Below, piece after piece: positions 10,593 through 21,000 of a DNA stretch of 32,432 nucleotides (position 1 is the stretch's first letter; each line of letters begins with the position of its first letter). The translations under genes were made by a program, and so were the position numbers. The stretch is taken from contig JAQGDQ010000741.1 in assembly GCA_030141605.1 (NCBI GenBank), positions 46,814 through 79,245 of the forward strand. The letters are read 5' to 3'. The stretch is from Tubiluchus corallicola (Eukaryota > Priapulida > Priapulimorpha > Priapulimorphida > Tubiluchidae). Below the pieces are notes generated by a model. It saw only the letters and a list, made by a program, of their open reading frames with translations. It had not been told where the DNA came from and did no database searches.

Positions 10593-10888
10593 TACTAATG
10601 TCTAATGTAATCTTGTAGTAAAACTTGTCAGCTTGTGTAGTTATAGTCTATTCTTACTGTAAATGTTACTAATGTCTAATGTAATCTTGTAGTAAAACAT
10701 GTCAGCTTGTGTAGTTATAGTCTATCCTTACTGTAAATGTTACTAATATATAATGTAATGTTGTAGTAAAACTTGTCAGCTTGTGTAGTTATAGTCTATT
10801 CTTACTGTAAATGTTACTAATGTCTAATGTAATCTTGTAGTAAAACTTGTCAGCTTGTGTAGGCATAGTCTATTCTTATTGTAAATGT
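10593..10888 (+). repeat. Four tandem 74-bp repeats in a LINE 3' UTR
   Basis: Units begin TACTAATGTCTAATG or a close variant at 10593, 10667, 10741 and 10815, a constant 74-bp period. They differ by few substitutions and follow directly on the LINE coding remnant. Confidence 0.92.
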
Positions 10889-10992
10889 TCTTGTAAATAG
10901 TGTATAACGTCTGTTGTGCTGAGCATTATAAATCATGTTGTTCAAACTGTCTGATCCAATCCTATAATAAATTATGTTTAAACTAAACTAAG

Positions 10993-11405
10993 ATGTAATT
11001 CTGTTTAAAGAATAGACGCTTATCCTTTTAAAATCTGAATGGTCAATAAATACAGAAAAGTGAAATGTTGCAGTGACGTCATAGTGAGGTAAGATACTGT
11101 ATTAAGAGCTATTAAAAACACAATTAATAAGTCAATAATTATAAGTCAATGACAATAAATGGGACATAAACATACACACAAAAACGTTTAAAATGTCAGC
11201 GGATTAAGACTTCAGAGGATCTAAGCAACGAAAGATGATGCTACCCTCGCATATGTGTAATTCACAACAAAAACTATTCTAAACTGTAAAACGAAATTTA
11301 TCTTTTCTGATCGGGAAAAAAACTTGTCAAATTTATCGACAGTAAATTGCATAAAGAGTTTTAGACTAGAAATACAGAGACAACTCTAAATCTTATACAG
11401 ACACA
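10993..11405. other. Gene-free stretch
   Basis: AT-rich DNA with no supported gene or repeat. Confidence 0.6.
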
Positions 11406-11639
11406 CAGGGCCTATTTCAGCCTAAGCGAGGCCCGGGGAAGTGGGGCGTGTGAGACCCCCTCGGGAACTGCTAGAACGCCGGAGAAGCATTTTCGAAGAG
11501 AACATATGGAGTTATACAGTTGTTATAGGAACGAACAATTGAATGTTCGCATAAAGCAAAAAAATGTTACCTCTGCGTGAGGCCCCGGGGAAGTATCCCC
11601 GTTTACCCCCCCCCCCCCGCTCCCCTGAAATAGGCCCTG
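11406..11639. mobile_element. hAT-like MITE, 234 bp
   Basis: Perfect 15-bp terminal inverted repeats, CAGGGCCTATTTCAG at 11406-11420 and CTGAAATAGGCCCTG at 11625-11639. The 8-bp flanks CAGACACA and CAGGGACA match at 6 of 8 positions, consistent with a decayed hAT target duplication. The GC-rich ends include a C homopolymer of about 14-15 nt near 11606-11619. There is no coding capacity. Confidence 0.82.
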
Positions 11640-13166
11640 CAGGGACAGCCATTCAGCATGTCTACGTGCGAATTGGACATAGATGAGCTCATTACAAAAG
11701 AATCAGCATAATTTATAGTGGACAAAACGTTTCCCTGCAGACACAGTCATTGTGTACACTTTTATTTGTATTTCTTAAAGGAAGACAGGATGATTTTTCA
11801 TAAAAATTTAGAATTTCAAAAATTAATATACTACCCCATTTTCAAGTCCGATAAAACATTTTAACACAATTAATACGGTAAAAGCATTTCTGATAATTAA
11901 ATCATAGATTAAAAACTTAATTAACGGCGGGCGAGCCCAACTGTTGATGACATCACAAACTAACATAATTTTCAACAGCAAAAATACTCCACGAGCATGT
12001 TGCACGTGTTTGCGAAAGCGAAAATTGAAATACAGTGTTACTGTAAGATATTCAGTGTATTGCATTAAAACTAGGCAAGTTTTAAGATAAAAATTCAAAT
12101 TTCAAATTTACGCTGTACTCACGCATGAGCTGTCGAACATGTGTAGTTCGTCGAAAAGTAATACATATGAACTGGGAGGTACAGCGCCTGTTTTTTGTGC
12201 AGTGCGTTTCCATAATGCTGGCGTTGGTGCCCGTGTAGCACACGCACACATACACATACACGCAAACAAACATTGGTCAAACAAAGTGTCATGTTAGAGA
12301 TCGTTTAAAGAAGCGTATACGTGATTATAAAAAATTATACTGCTGCTTCCCCCTGGGGAGAACATTATAAAAACAATTACTCTTTGCCATCACCCCCTTT
12401 AATGTGTCTATTTTATTTACAGCTAAAGATCACGTGGAAAGATTGTTAGCTGAAGCAGAATTGATAAAATGGCTAATCTTTAATTAATATTAATAAGGGT
12501 TTTCAAATTAAAATTAAATGGATTTGTTTTGTTCCTAGTATTTTATATATTTTTTCTTAAATTTCTCATTTTTTAAATTTGTTCATACTTCTTTCTCTTT
12601 TAAATTTTCTATTTGTTTTGTAATTTTTTTGACATCTTAAAAGGCTTTATAATTATGTCTCATGTCACAATTGTTCAGCATTTGTTTAATTAACACACTA
12701 CAGACACTTGCAGTCCCGTTGCTTTTATAAAGATATCTGGTAGATATAATATTGGTTTCTAAAACACCACAAACAGTTGTCTTATGTTATTTGTTTCTGA
12801 TAGTACACCACAAGTAGTTGATTACACCGTATATTTAAAATACAAATAAAGTCATTAATAGGGTCAGTTTTGGCTGTCTTTCAAGAGATACAAACAGATT
12901 TCGGGTGCCATGTTTATCAGTGTCATTTTAGTTTTTTCTCAGTTAGTAATTGTAATGTTTTTTCGAATTTAGTTTTTTAATATAGCTTCTTAATGAAATT
13001 TGTATTCCTTATTTTAATGATCTTGTAAATTTTATTTGTAATTTTCATGATTGTATCTCTACCTTACGGCAAAAGCTCCCGATGAAAAATAAAAGTTTTT
13101 GGGAATTAAAGGGCACTTTCTCTTCTTTACGATTATGACCCTAACAGGTCTTAGAATAGCACTATC
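11640..13166. other. Gene-free stretch
   Basis: No supported gene. The minus-strand frames at 11823-12098 and 12082-12273 lack recognisable domains. A CA/CACG-rich microsatellite lies at about 12236-12272. AT-rich sequence at 12,480-13,110 ends in GAAAAATAAAAG and could include old LINE 3' sequence, but I cannot show it. Confidence 0.5.
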
Positions 13167-13266
13167 TTATTTTCACATATCACGTTGAAAACACCGGTTA
13201 AGCAACGTAGAGCCTGGGTAGTACTTGGAAGTGTGACCGAATAGGAATACCAGGTGCTGTAGGCTT
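13167..13266 (+). pseudogene. 5S rRNA pseudogene with 20-nt internal deletion
   Basis: The sequence contains the 5S stretches CACGTTGAAAACACCGG, TTAAGCAACGTAGAGCC, GGGTAGTACTTGGA and GGAATACCAGGTGCTGTAGG in the right order and spacing, apart from one gap. Compared with animal 5S rRNA as I know it, about 20 nt are missing between CACCG-GTT and GTT-AAGCAACG, as if deleted between two GTT trinucleotides. The first ~8 nt and the C-box region (GTGACCGAATAGG) have also drifted. A T-run at about 13282-13286 follows. Known biology: 5S is a 120-nt Pol III transcript of the large ribosomal subunit. This copy should be non-functional. It could be a lone pseudogene or the head of a 5S-derived SINE. Confidence 0.85.
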
Positions 13267-13840
13267 GCGGGATGCCTCTAGTTTTTGAATCAGTAATTAG
13301 AGTATAGAAATTTTCAGTCAAAATACATGTTTGCCTTCCTAGTGAGTACTTAAAGGCATTTTGAGCACTGTAAGTATGACTCTGTCGTAGAACTGGCGCA
13401 TTGGGAAACTGCCGCAGCGTCCTCTAACGTGACAAATCGTAAGTAATTCAACGAAGCCTGAAAATGAATTTGAAAGTGCACGGTAGGTGTCTCTGCGTTT
13501 TTGTTAATTCTTTTATTACTTACTAATGCATCTTTTTAATTCGATATTGCTTTATGTCATTCTGCGTGCTATACAATGATTATGTGACGTACATTACACG
13601 TGTAATTAGTTGTCTTTGTAACTTGTCACTTCTGTTACATGTAACTATGTATACAAAACATTAATTATTAAACACTAAACATCTCCATTAATGCCATTAA
13701 TTATGCATAAGTATGCTTACGTTATCAAAACAACAAGGTTTAAGGCAATAAGATGATTTTATACAGACAAAAATAACACACTAGCAAATAAAAACAAATT
13801 AGCCAACAAAATTTAAAACTATATTGTATATTTAAATAAC
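13267..13840. other. Gene-free stretch
   Basis: Follows the 5S pseudogene. No coding region or repeat family recognised. Confidence 0.55.
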
Positions 13841-13844
13841 TATA

Positions 13845-14054
13845 CATAGATATATTATATATATATATTATACACATATTTTATAATGTGCATGTGTAAT
13901 ATACTATATATTATAATATATTATATATAATATAATGATTATATATATTATATTATATTATATTATATTACATAACATATCATATATCATATCATATTAT
14001 ATCATATATATATATATATATATTATATTATATACAAATTATATGTATATAACG

Positions 14055-14086
<32 letters not shown>
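13845..14086. repeat. TA-rich simple-sequence region
   Basis: Imperfect TATAT/ATTATA repeats, ending in a pure (AT)n run at about 14057-14086 that abuts the foldback element. Confidence 0.9.
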
Positions 14087-14087
<1 letters not shown>

Positions 14088-14091
<4 letters not shown>

Positions 14092-14342
14092 TCCATATTT
14101 GGCAAATAAATGGAACTACATCAAAATTGAATTTATTGTCGACCGGTTTCGAACAAAATTGTTCATTGTCAAGGCATCTTAAACCAGAAATAGAAACAGT
14201 TCTATTGTTTTTCGATCTTGTTTCTGAATTCTGATCTTTTTTTTGTTTTAGACCTCTTGATAATGAACAGTTTTGTTCAAAACCAGTCGGCAATAAATTC
14301 CATTTTGATGTAGTTTCGATTTTTTTCCAAATATGGACAATT
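14088..14342. mobile_element. Foldback element (long inverted repeats) in TA-repeat DNA
   Basis: Two arms of roughly 88 bp, 14088-14175 and 14254-14342, are imperfect reverse complements. Matching pairs include CCATATTTGG with CCAAATATGG, ACTACATCAAAA with TTTTGATGTAGT, and GAACAAAA with TTTTGTTC. The left arm abuts (AT)n, and another (TA)n run lies at about 14358-14372. This suggests a foldback MITE that inserts at TA, but superfamily and target site are not certain. Confidence 0.7.
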
Positions 14343-14357
14343 CTACATACATGTCTA

Positions 14358-14392
14358 TATATATATATATATAAATATATGCATATATATTG
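14358..14392. repeat. (TA)n microsatellite
   Basis: A short TATATA run with GCATAT interruptions just right of the foldback element. Confidence 0.85.
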
Positions 14393-14707
14393 TATAAGTA
14401 TGATACAGCCAGTAACGTTTTATTAAATCATATGCTTGTCTATGTACATGTTGAATCAAGCACTGTGTAATATGAAAAGTAGATTGTGATTATTTTTTAA
14501 TAGACATGCTAGCACGTCTTCAGTTTTAAGAAAACAAAAATAAGCTGCTTTATTATTAACTAGAATAGCAACTCTAATGTGCTTGGATGTGTCTCATTTC
14601 TTGTAAAGTAAAACAGCAAGTTCTACAGTTAAATCATGGAACGTTGTTTACTGTTGTCGTGGAATCAGTTTTTTTCGTAACAATTTAGAATACTCATTGT
14701 TAGGACA
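14393..14707. other. Gene-free stretch
   Basis: AT-rich DNA between the foldback element and the second satellite; nothing recognised. Confidence 0.6.
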
Positions 14708-16508
14708 GATTCTTATTTTTATGTTAAAATAAAGAAACTTCAACAGTGTGACAATGCATGGAGCGGATCCATTTATACGTTAGAATAAAGAAACTGTAAA
14801 AATGTAACAATACATAGGGCAGATCCATTTATACGTTAGAATAAAGAAACTGTAAAAATGTAACAATACATGGGGCAGATCCATTTATACATTAGAATAA
14901 AGAAACTGTAAAAATGTAACAATACATGGAGCAGATCCATTTATACATTAGAATAAAGAAACTGTAAAAATGTAACGATACATGGGGCGGATCCATTTAT
15001 ATGTTAGAATAAAGAAACCTTAACAATGTGACAATGCATGGAGCAGATCCATTTATACGTTAGAATAAAGAAACTGTAAAAAAGTAACAATACATGGAGC
15101 AGATCCATTTATACATTAGAATAAAGAAACTGTAAAAATGTAACAATACATGGAGCAGATCCATTTATACATTAGAATAAAGAAACTGTAAAAATGTAAC
15201 GATACCACGGGCGGATCCATTTATATGTTAGAATAAAGAAACCTTAACAATGTGACAATGCATGGAGCAGATCCATTTATACGTTAGAATAAAGAAACTG
15301 TAAAAAAGTAACAATACATGGGGCAGATCCATTTATACATTAGAATAAAGAAACTGTAAAAATGTAACAATACATGGGGCAGATCCATTTATACGTTAGA
15401 ATAAAGAAACTGTAAAAATGTAACGATACATGGGGCGGATCCATTTATATGTTAGAATAAAGAAACCTCAACAATGTGACAATGCATGGAACAGATCCAT
15501 TTATACGTTAGAATAAAGAAACTGTAAAAATGTAACAATGCATAATGCGGATCCATTTATACGTTAGAATAAAGAAACTGTAAAAAAGTAACAATACATG
15601 GGGCAGATCCATTTATACATTAGAATAAAGAAACTGTAAAAATGTAACAATACATGGGGCAGATCCATTTATACATTAGAATAAAGAAACTGTAAAAATG
15701 TAACGATACATGGGGCGGATCCATTTATATATTAGAATAAAGAAACCTCAACAATGTGACAATGCATGGAACAGATCCATTTATACGTTAGAATAAAGAA
15801 AGTGTAAAAATGTAACAATACATGGAGCAGATCCATTTATACGTTAGAATACAGAAACTGTAAAAATGTAACGATACATGGGGCGGATCCATTTATATGT
15901 TAGAATAAAGAAACCTCAACAATGTGACAATGCATGGAACAGATCCATTTATACGTTAGAATTAAGAAAGTGTAAAAATGTAACAATACATGGAGCAGAT
16001 CCATTTATACATTAGAATAAAGAAACTGTAAAAGTGTAACAATACATAGGGCAGATCCATTTATACGTTAGAATAAAGAAACCTAAAATATGTAACAATA
16101 CATGGGGCGGATCCATTTGTATGTTAGAATAAAGAAATTGTAAAATGTAACAATACATGGAGCAGATCCATTTATACATTAGAATAAAGAAACTGTAAAA
16201 TGTAACAATGCATGGGACATATCCATTTATACTTTAGAATAAAGAAACCTCAACAATGTGACAATGCATGGAGCAGATCCATTTATACATTAGAATAAAG
16301 AAACCTTAACAATGTAACAATCCATGGAGCAGATCCATTTATACATTAGAATAAAAAACGCCAACAATGTAACAATACATGGGGCAGATCCATTTATATG
16401 TTAGAATAAAGAAACTTCAACAATGTAACAATGCATAAGGCAGATCCATTTATGTGTTAGAGTATAGAAACTTCAACAATGTAACAATGCATGGGGCAGA
16501 TCCATTTA
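14708..16508. repeat. Second 56-bp satellite, about 32 units
   Basis: Units contain GATCCATTTATACGTTAGAA then TAAAGAAACTGTAAAAATG then TAACAATACATGGGGCA, with a 56-bp step (for example GATCCATTT at 14766 and 14822). A variant unit with CAATGTGACAATGCATGG recurs at about 15024, 15248, 15472, 15752 and 15920, that is every 3 to 5 units. Single-base deletions appear toward the right end. The first unit is the most diverged. Confidence 0.95.
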
Positions 16509-16830
16509 ACGGGCATATTTGACGGCGCGTAGGGAAAGTGGGAAATCAGATTGTGATCAGATTAACGAGTCTTCTGTTGCGACTCTGACAGCAATCTCGC
16601 ATGTGTAAACTGATTTGCGAGTTACTGTTGACAAGTTATTGATAACTCTCCCGCAGTTAGTTATTGTCAAGTGTGAACGCTTTGGCGAGTTACTCTTAGG
16701 CAGCGAATAGAGAAGGGAGTGATAACTCGTGCTTACTGTCGGAGAGTAACTCGCAACAAATTTTGCTCTCTAGTCTGAACATGCTTGCGAGTTACTTGAC
16801 GAGTTAACTTGCCCCTGCATAAAGATGCTA
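16509..16830. mobile_element. Possible MITE with clustered GCGAGTTAC words
   Basis: GCGAGTTACT-like words occur at about 16616, 16684, 16786 and 16797 and as inverse copies (AACTCTC, AACTCGTG, GTAACTCGC) at about 16643, 16723 and 16745. Clustered subterminal words on both strands are typical of hAT MITEs. I could not find matching ends or a target duplication. Confidence 0.4.
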
Positions 16831-17165
16831 CAGCAATTTCCTGTAGTATCTTAATTCAAAATTTCAACTTCTTAGGATGTGACAGATTTTAAAAATAAAT
16901 GTGACAACACCACTACCACCACCACAACAATAACAACCACGTGACCAAGCATTAGGCACCTTCCTATTTTATGCAGGATCAAACAAACTTATCGCAGGGA
17001 TTTTTTATAACTTTAATTGGTTTTTATCAAGGAACCTCCGATTTTTATGTACACTTCAGCAGTCTGAAACAGGAATCAAGCATTAAACGACAGGTGTGTT
17101 GGTGAATGTGTCACGAACAGAACTAAATCGCTACCAAGTATGATCCTCTAATGTGAGACGTTGCA
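16831..17165. other. Gene-free stretch
   Basis: Contains a small CAC/CAA tract at about 16903-16940; nothing else recognised. Confidence 0.55.
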
Positions 17166-17660
17166 AGATGCCAAACCCATTATTGTACGTTTGTCATTGT
17201 TTTCTTATTTTATGTTTTCTTTTGACTTCTTCTTTCCTTCTGTTCTCTTTCTACTAACTGCTGCACAGCTCTTCTTTATTCTCTTCTTTTCTCACCATCT
17301 ACCTTCTTCATTCCTTATTTCACATTTCGTGGTGGCGTAACAAGGTCCCCCTTTTAGCTGCTATGTTCTTCTTTCCTTCTGTTTTCTTCCCACTAACTGC
17401 AACACAGCTCTTCTTCATTCTCTTCTTTTCTCATCATCTACCTACTTCCTTCCTTATTTCACATTTCGTGGTGGCTTAACAAGGTCCCCCTTTTAGCTAC
17501 TATGCGGCAAACTTCAACACCTCAATATAGTATTTCTAAGGAGTAAGAATGTATTTTATCTATTTTTTGGCTGTTTTCAATTATAAAAGATGTTGTACAT
17601 GTACATTTGTACTATTGTAGTTTGCTGGTGAAATAAACTGAATTTGAATTTGAAAAAAAT
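17166..17660 (+). mobile_element. LINE-like 3' end with tandem UTR duplication
   Basis: The segment ends in AATAAACTGAATTTGAATTT (AATAAA at 17632-17637) followed by an A-run, the kind of signal plus short repeat tail seen at many invertebrate LINE 3' ends. Upstream, a pyrimidine-rich unit starting CTTTCCTTCTG is duplicated in tandem (17232 and 17371, period 139 bp). No coding part survives. It lies about 260 bp beyond the stop codon of the mucin-like gene, in the opposite orientation. Confidence 0.5.
17232..17509 (+). repeat. Two tandem 139-bp copies
   Basis: Each copy runs from CTTTCCTTCTG through CACATTTCGTGGTGGC to CCCCCTTTTAGCT. The two differ by scattered substitutions. Confidence 0.9.
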
Positions 17661-17916
17661 GAATTTTCAATGCGTGTAGGCGGTTGTATTTGCATTCGAA
17701 ACTTCGGAGGAGGTGAATAATACACAGCGCCAATGCACGGCTAAAAAACTACTTATTATTACAATTTTCACTACTGCTACGTATGCAAAAACCATACAAA
17801 TGTTCACTAGTTTAAAATGGCAGGCATCTTTCTAAGATAATTCTGTTACTAGTTCCCTACAAAGATGATCACACAACAAAGATGATCAACAAAGATGGTA
17901 TCAGTGTTGGTTTTAT
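17661..17916. other. Putative 3' flank of the mucin-like gene
   Basis: About 250 bp after the stop codon, read on the minus strand. A CAACAAAGATGATC-type repeat lies at about 17,860-17,893. No canonical AATAAA is visible; weak variants (AATAAT at about 17,755-17,760) may serve. The 3' UTR end is not determinable. Confidence 0.4.
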
Positions 17917-18003
17917 CTAATTTTTGTTTTTTCTTCGGTGTTTCTTTTTCTTTTCCACGTACTCTTTGGTGTGTTTCTTCTTCTTCCTTTTCTTTTTAGC
18001 AGT
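17917..18003 (-). other. Basic motif copy 5 at the C-terminus
   Basis: The translation includes KKRKKKKHTKEYVEKKKKH, then RRKNKN and the stop. The protein therefore ends in its most basic segment. No membrane anchor or GPI-type hydrophobic tail is present. Confidence 0.88.
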
Positions 18004-21000
18004 GGGGGGTGGTGAAGTTTGTATCGCATCAGTTTTGACTTGTATTAGAGGTGTAGCATCAGCAGTTGATGTACCTGGAGTTGTATTTGGTTGTGCCCTC
18101 ATGACAGCAGCTGGGTTGTTCACTAAAGGCACAGTTAGTGATGATGATAGTTTTGATGGTAACGACGATACTGTTGGGTTTGCCATTGTGCCACGTGTTG
18201 TAGATACCACTGCTAGGGTTGACACGGCTGACTGAGCAGTTGGTCCAATTTGGCTAGGAAAACCTGCGTTTATTCTTGCTCCTTGAGGCAGCAGAGAATT
18301 TTGTTTTGGTGGCAAAATTTCTGGTGTTGGAATTTTGGTAATTAGTGGATTGATGCTTGTTTCTGGCTCAAGTGAGGTTGGGATGCTCGAAGTTTGTAAT
18401 TTTGCTGCTGCTACTGTATCTTCACTTTTAATACGATGCACTTTTTTCTTTCTTACATATTCTTTAAACCAGTTTCTTGATTTTTTAGGTTTATCTTTGC
18501 CAGAATTTGTTGGAGCAACTGAGCTTGAAGACGTGAGAATTGCTGTCAGTATTTTTGATGAAGATACAGGTGTACGTCGTGTCAAAGTTGTTGTTGAGGT
18601 AGAGAGTAACTGTCCAGGAGATGCCCATGGCAAGTTTGCAGTTGTGGTCAATCCACCTATCACTGATGATGATCTAGGTGGTTCATATGTAGTAAATGTC
18701 TGCTTACCAAAAATCGATGCTCTTGGCAGGGATGCCTTGGAAGCAGTTTCTGTTTTTAATTCGGACCACTTAGTTGCAGGAACTGCAAATGGTGCAGTTG
18801 CAAAAGCAATAGCTGGTTTCTCTGTCTGCATCGAAGATTTCATGAGATTAATGGTCGTTTTTAGTAAAGGTGCAGCTGGATTTGGTTGCATATCTTTATA
18901 AATCTTTTTCTTGTTAATGTATTCTTTAAAATGATATATTTTGTTTTTGGGTTTATTTTCAGGTTTAGTAGGTGCCTTCGACGATGTGAGTGCCATGGAC
19001 GTTGCAGTCAGAAGTGTATCAATTGTTTGCGGTGGCTCTGAAGTACTTACGCTAACTGGTAATTCTTGAGTTGGTAGTGGTGCACCCCTCTCTGGTGCTG
19101 GCGTTGAAACTGGTAGCTTCGTAGCTGATACTATTGGTGTTGGTGTAACAAGAGGAGAAGATGTCAACTCAGCAGTGGGTAGTGGTGGTTTAAGACTAGC
19201 ACCTGGTCTTGTTCGAACAACTGGTGATGTAGGCTGTCTTAGTGTCGCAGCATTTAACTGTCCAGTAATAAGAGGTGAAAGACCAGAAGAGGCAGTAATG
19301 ACAAACGTGGTTCCTGGAACCGAAACAGTTCGGCTTGGAAATGTGGCTACTGTGGATGGTGCAGTTGAAGATTGTATCATAGGGGCAGGAGAAAACGCTG
19401 TTGAAGCTGATGTCTTAGGTAAAAGTGTTGGTGCTGTTAATGTGGAAATTTTGCGCTCAGAATATGGCTGTCCTAATGCTACAGTTGGAAATGGCTTCGG
19501 TTGCACAGAATTTAGTTGCTCAGCTGGCTCTACTGAAGTGAGCACTGGTTGCACATTTTCTGTCGGCTGCAGTGGACCAGTTGGCATTGACGTTGGTGTA
19601 GTGGCATTCTGCTTGTTTTCTTTGTACACTTTTTTCTTTATGTTGTAATATTTGGAATAAATTTTTGGTTGCTTGGTATTGAGATTGCTCAGTTTTACAG
19701 TTTCGACTGGAGATGCAGAAGCTACAGGACGAAGCTGCGCAGTTATCATGTTTGGTGTCTCAGGAATCAAAGACAGTTCTTCTGATGTTACAGAGAGTGA
19801 TTCCACTGTTGTTGCTTGAGCTGTTGTCATAGGTTGCTGTGGAACAGAGGTCACAGATATGGGATATGACATTGTTGGAAGAGGGGCTTTTGGTAGGGTA
19901 GTTGGCAGCTGCGATGACACTGTCGGTGCTGATGTTATTATAGGAACTGGAGGTACCAGTTCATGTGGTTCTGTTAAAGTTGGTGTCAATGGTACAGATG
20001 ACTGCATGTTAGAGGGTGTTGATAAAGTTGGAGTCACACCAATTGGAGCTTGGTACTCAAATGCCGAAGCTGAAGTTGGCAAAGCAGATGTGGTAATCTG
20101 CATCTCAAGCGGCACAGTTGGTGACACAAGCTCAAGTACTGTTGAGGTAGTTGTCTCAGATATGGGTGTTATCTGTTCAAGCGGTGCTACTGAGGACATT
20201 TTGCTAAATTTGGGAGGTGGCTGCATAAATGATGATGTTGAAATAGAAGTTGATTTGGGTGTTTCTAGAGTTGTGTGTTTAGTTCCATGCACTTTTTTCT
20301 TTGACACATACGTCTTCAAGTGTTTCTCTTTTTGCTTAGGTTTATCAGGTCCTCTGAGTATAACCGATGACTTAGGTAGTTCAGCTGGTGGGGTCGGCGT
20401 CTCAGTTGTTAATGTTACCTCAGGTAAAGGATATGTAATAAGTGGCAACTTAGTGATTGTACTTGAGGACAAAGCAGCTGACGTTTGAGCTGTCTGATCG
20501 ACAGTTTTGGAAACTAATGGTATTGGTGTGGTACTTGATTTTACCAGAGATTTGGTAGATGCTTCTACCATTGCTCTTACAGTTGATGATGGAATTGTTC
20601 TTAAATCAGAAGTTGAAAGAGCAGTGTTTAATGGCTCCTTAAAGGATGACACTGTCTCACTCACAATAACAGGTGTTTTTACAACTGTTGCTGCCAGTGG
20701 CTGTTGGGTAGCTGTTGTTAATTTACGTCCAGCAGTTGATAGTTCATTAAAGTCAGTAATTTGTAACTCTCCAGTAATATGTGATGATGTAGCAGCTGCT
20801 CCTGATGACACAGTCGTTTCTCTAGATGTGTATTTTGTAGATGAAGGGCTTGTCTGCAATTGAGATGTCATAAATGCGGCAGTTGACAACAGAGTTGGCT
20901 TTGCCCGTACTGTCTTCATAGCAGGTTGCAATTCCACTGTTGCTGCCAATGTCGTTACTTTTGGAGAAATATGTTGCAGTTGGTTAGTCGCTGATGTTGC

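Larger units (their letters stand above)
10190..10992 (+). mobile_element. 5'-truncated non-LTR retrotransposon (LINE)
   Basis: It consists of the last part of a LINE ORF2 (10240-10524), a 3' UTR containing a 74-bp minisatellite (10593-10888), an AATAAA at 10966-10971 and a short AAACT-type repeat tail ending near 10992. The order of coding end, UTR and simple-repeat tail is standard for a LINE that was truncated at its 5' end on insertion. The left boundary near 10190 is a guess. Confidence 0.7.

Noticed and set aside
14039-14293. 84-codon minus-strand frame
   Set aside because: It is made of the foldback element's arms plus (TA)n and has no protein-like features.
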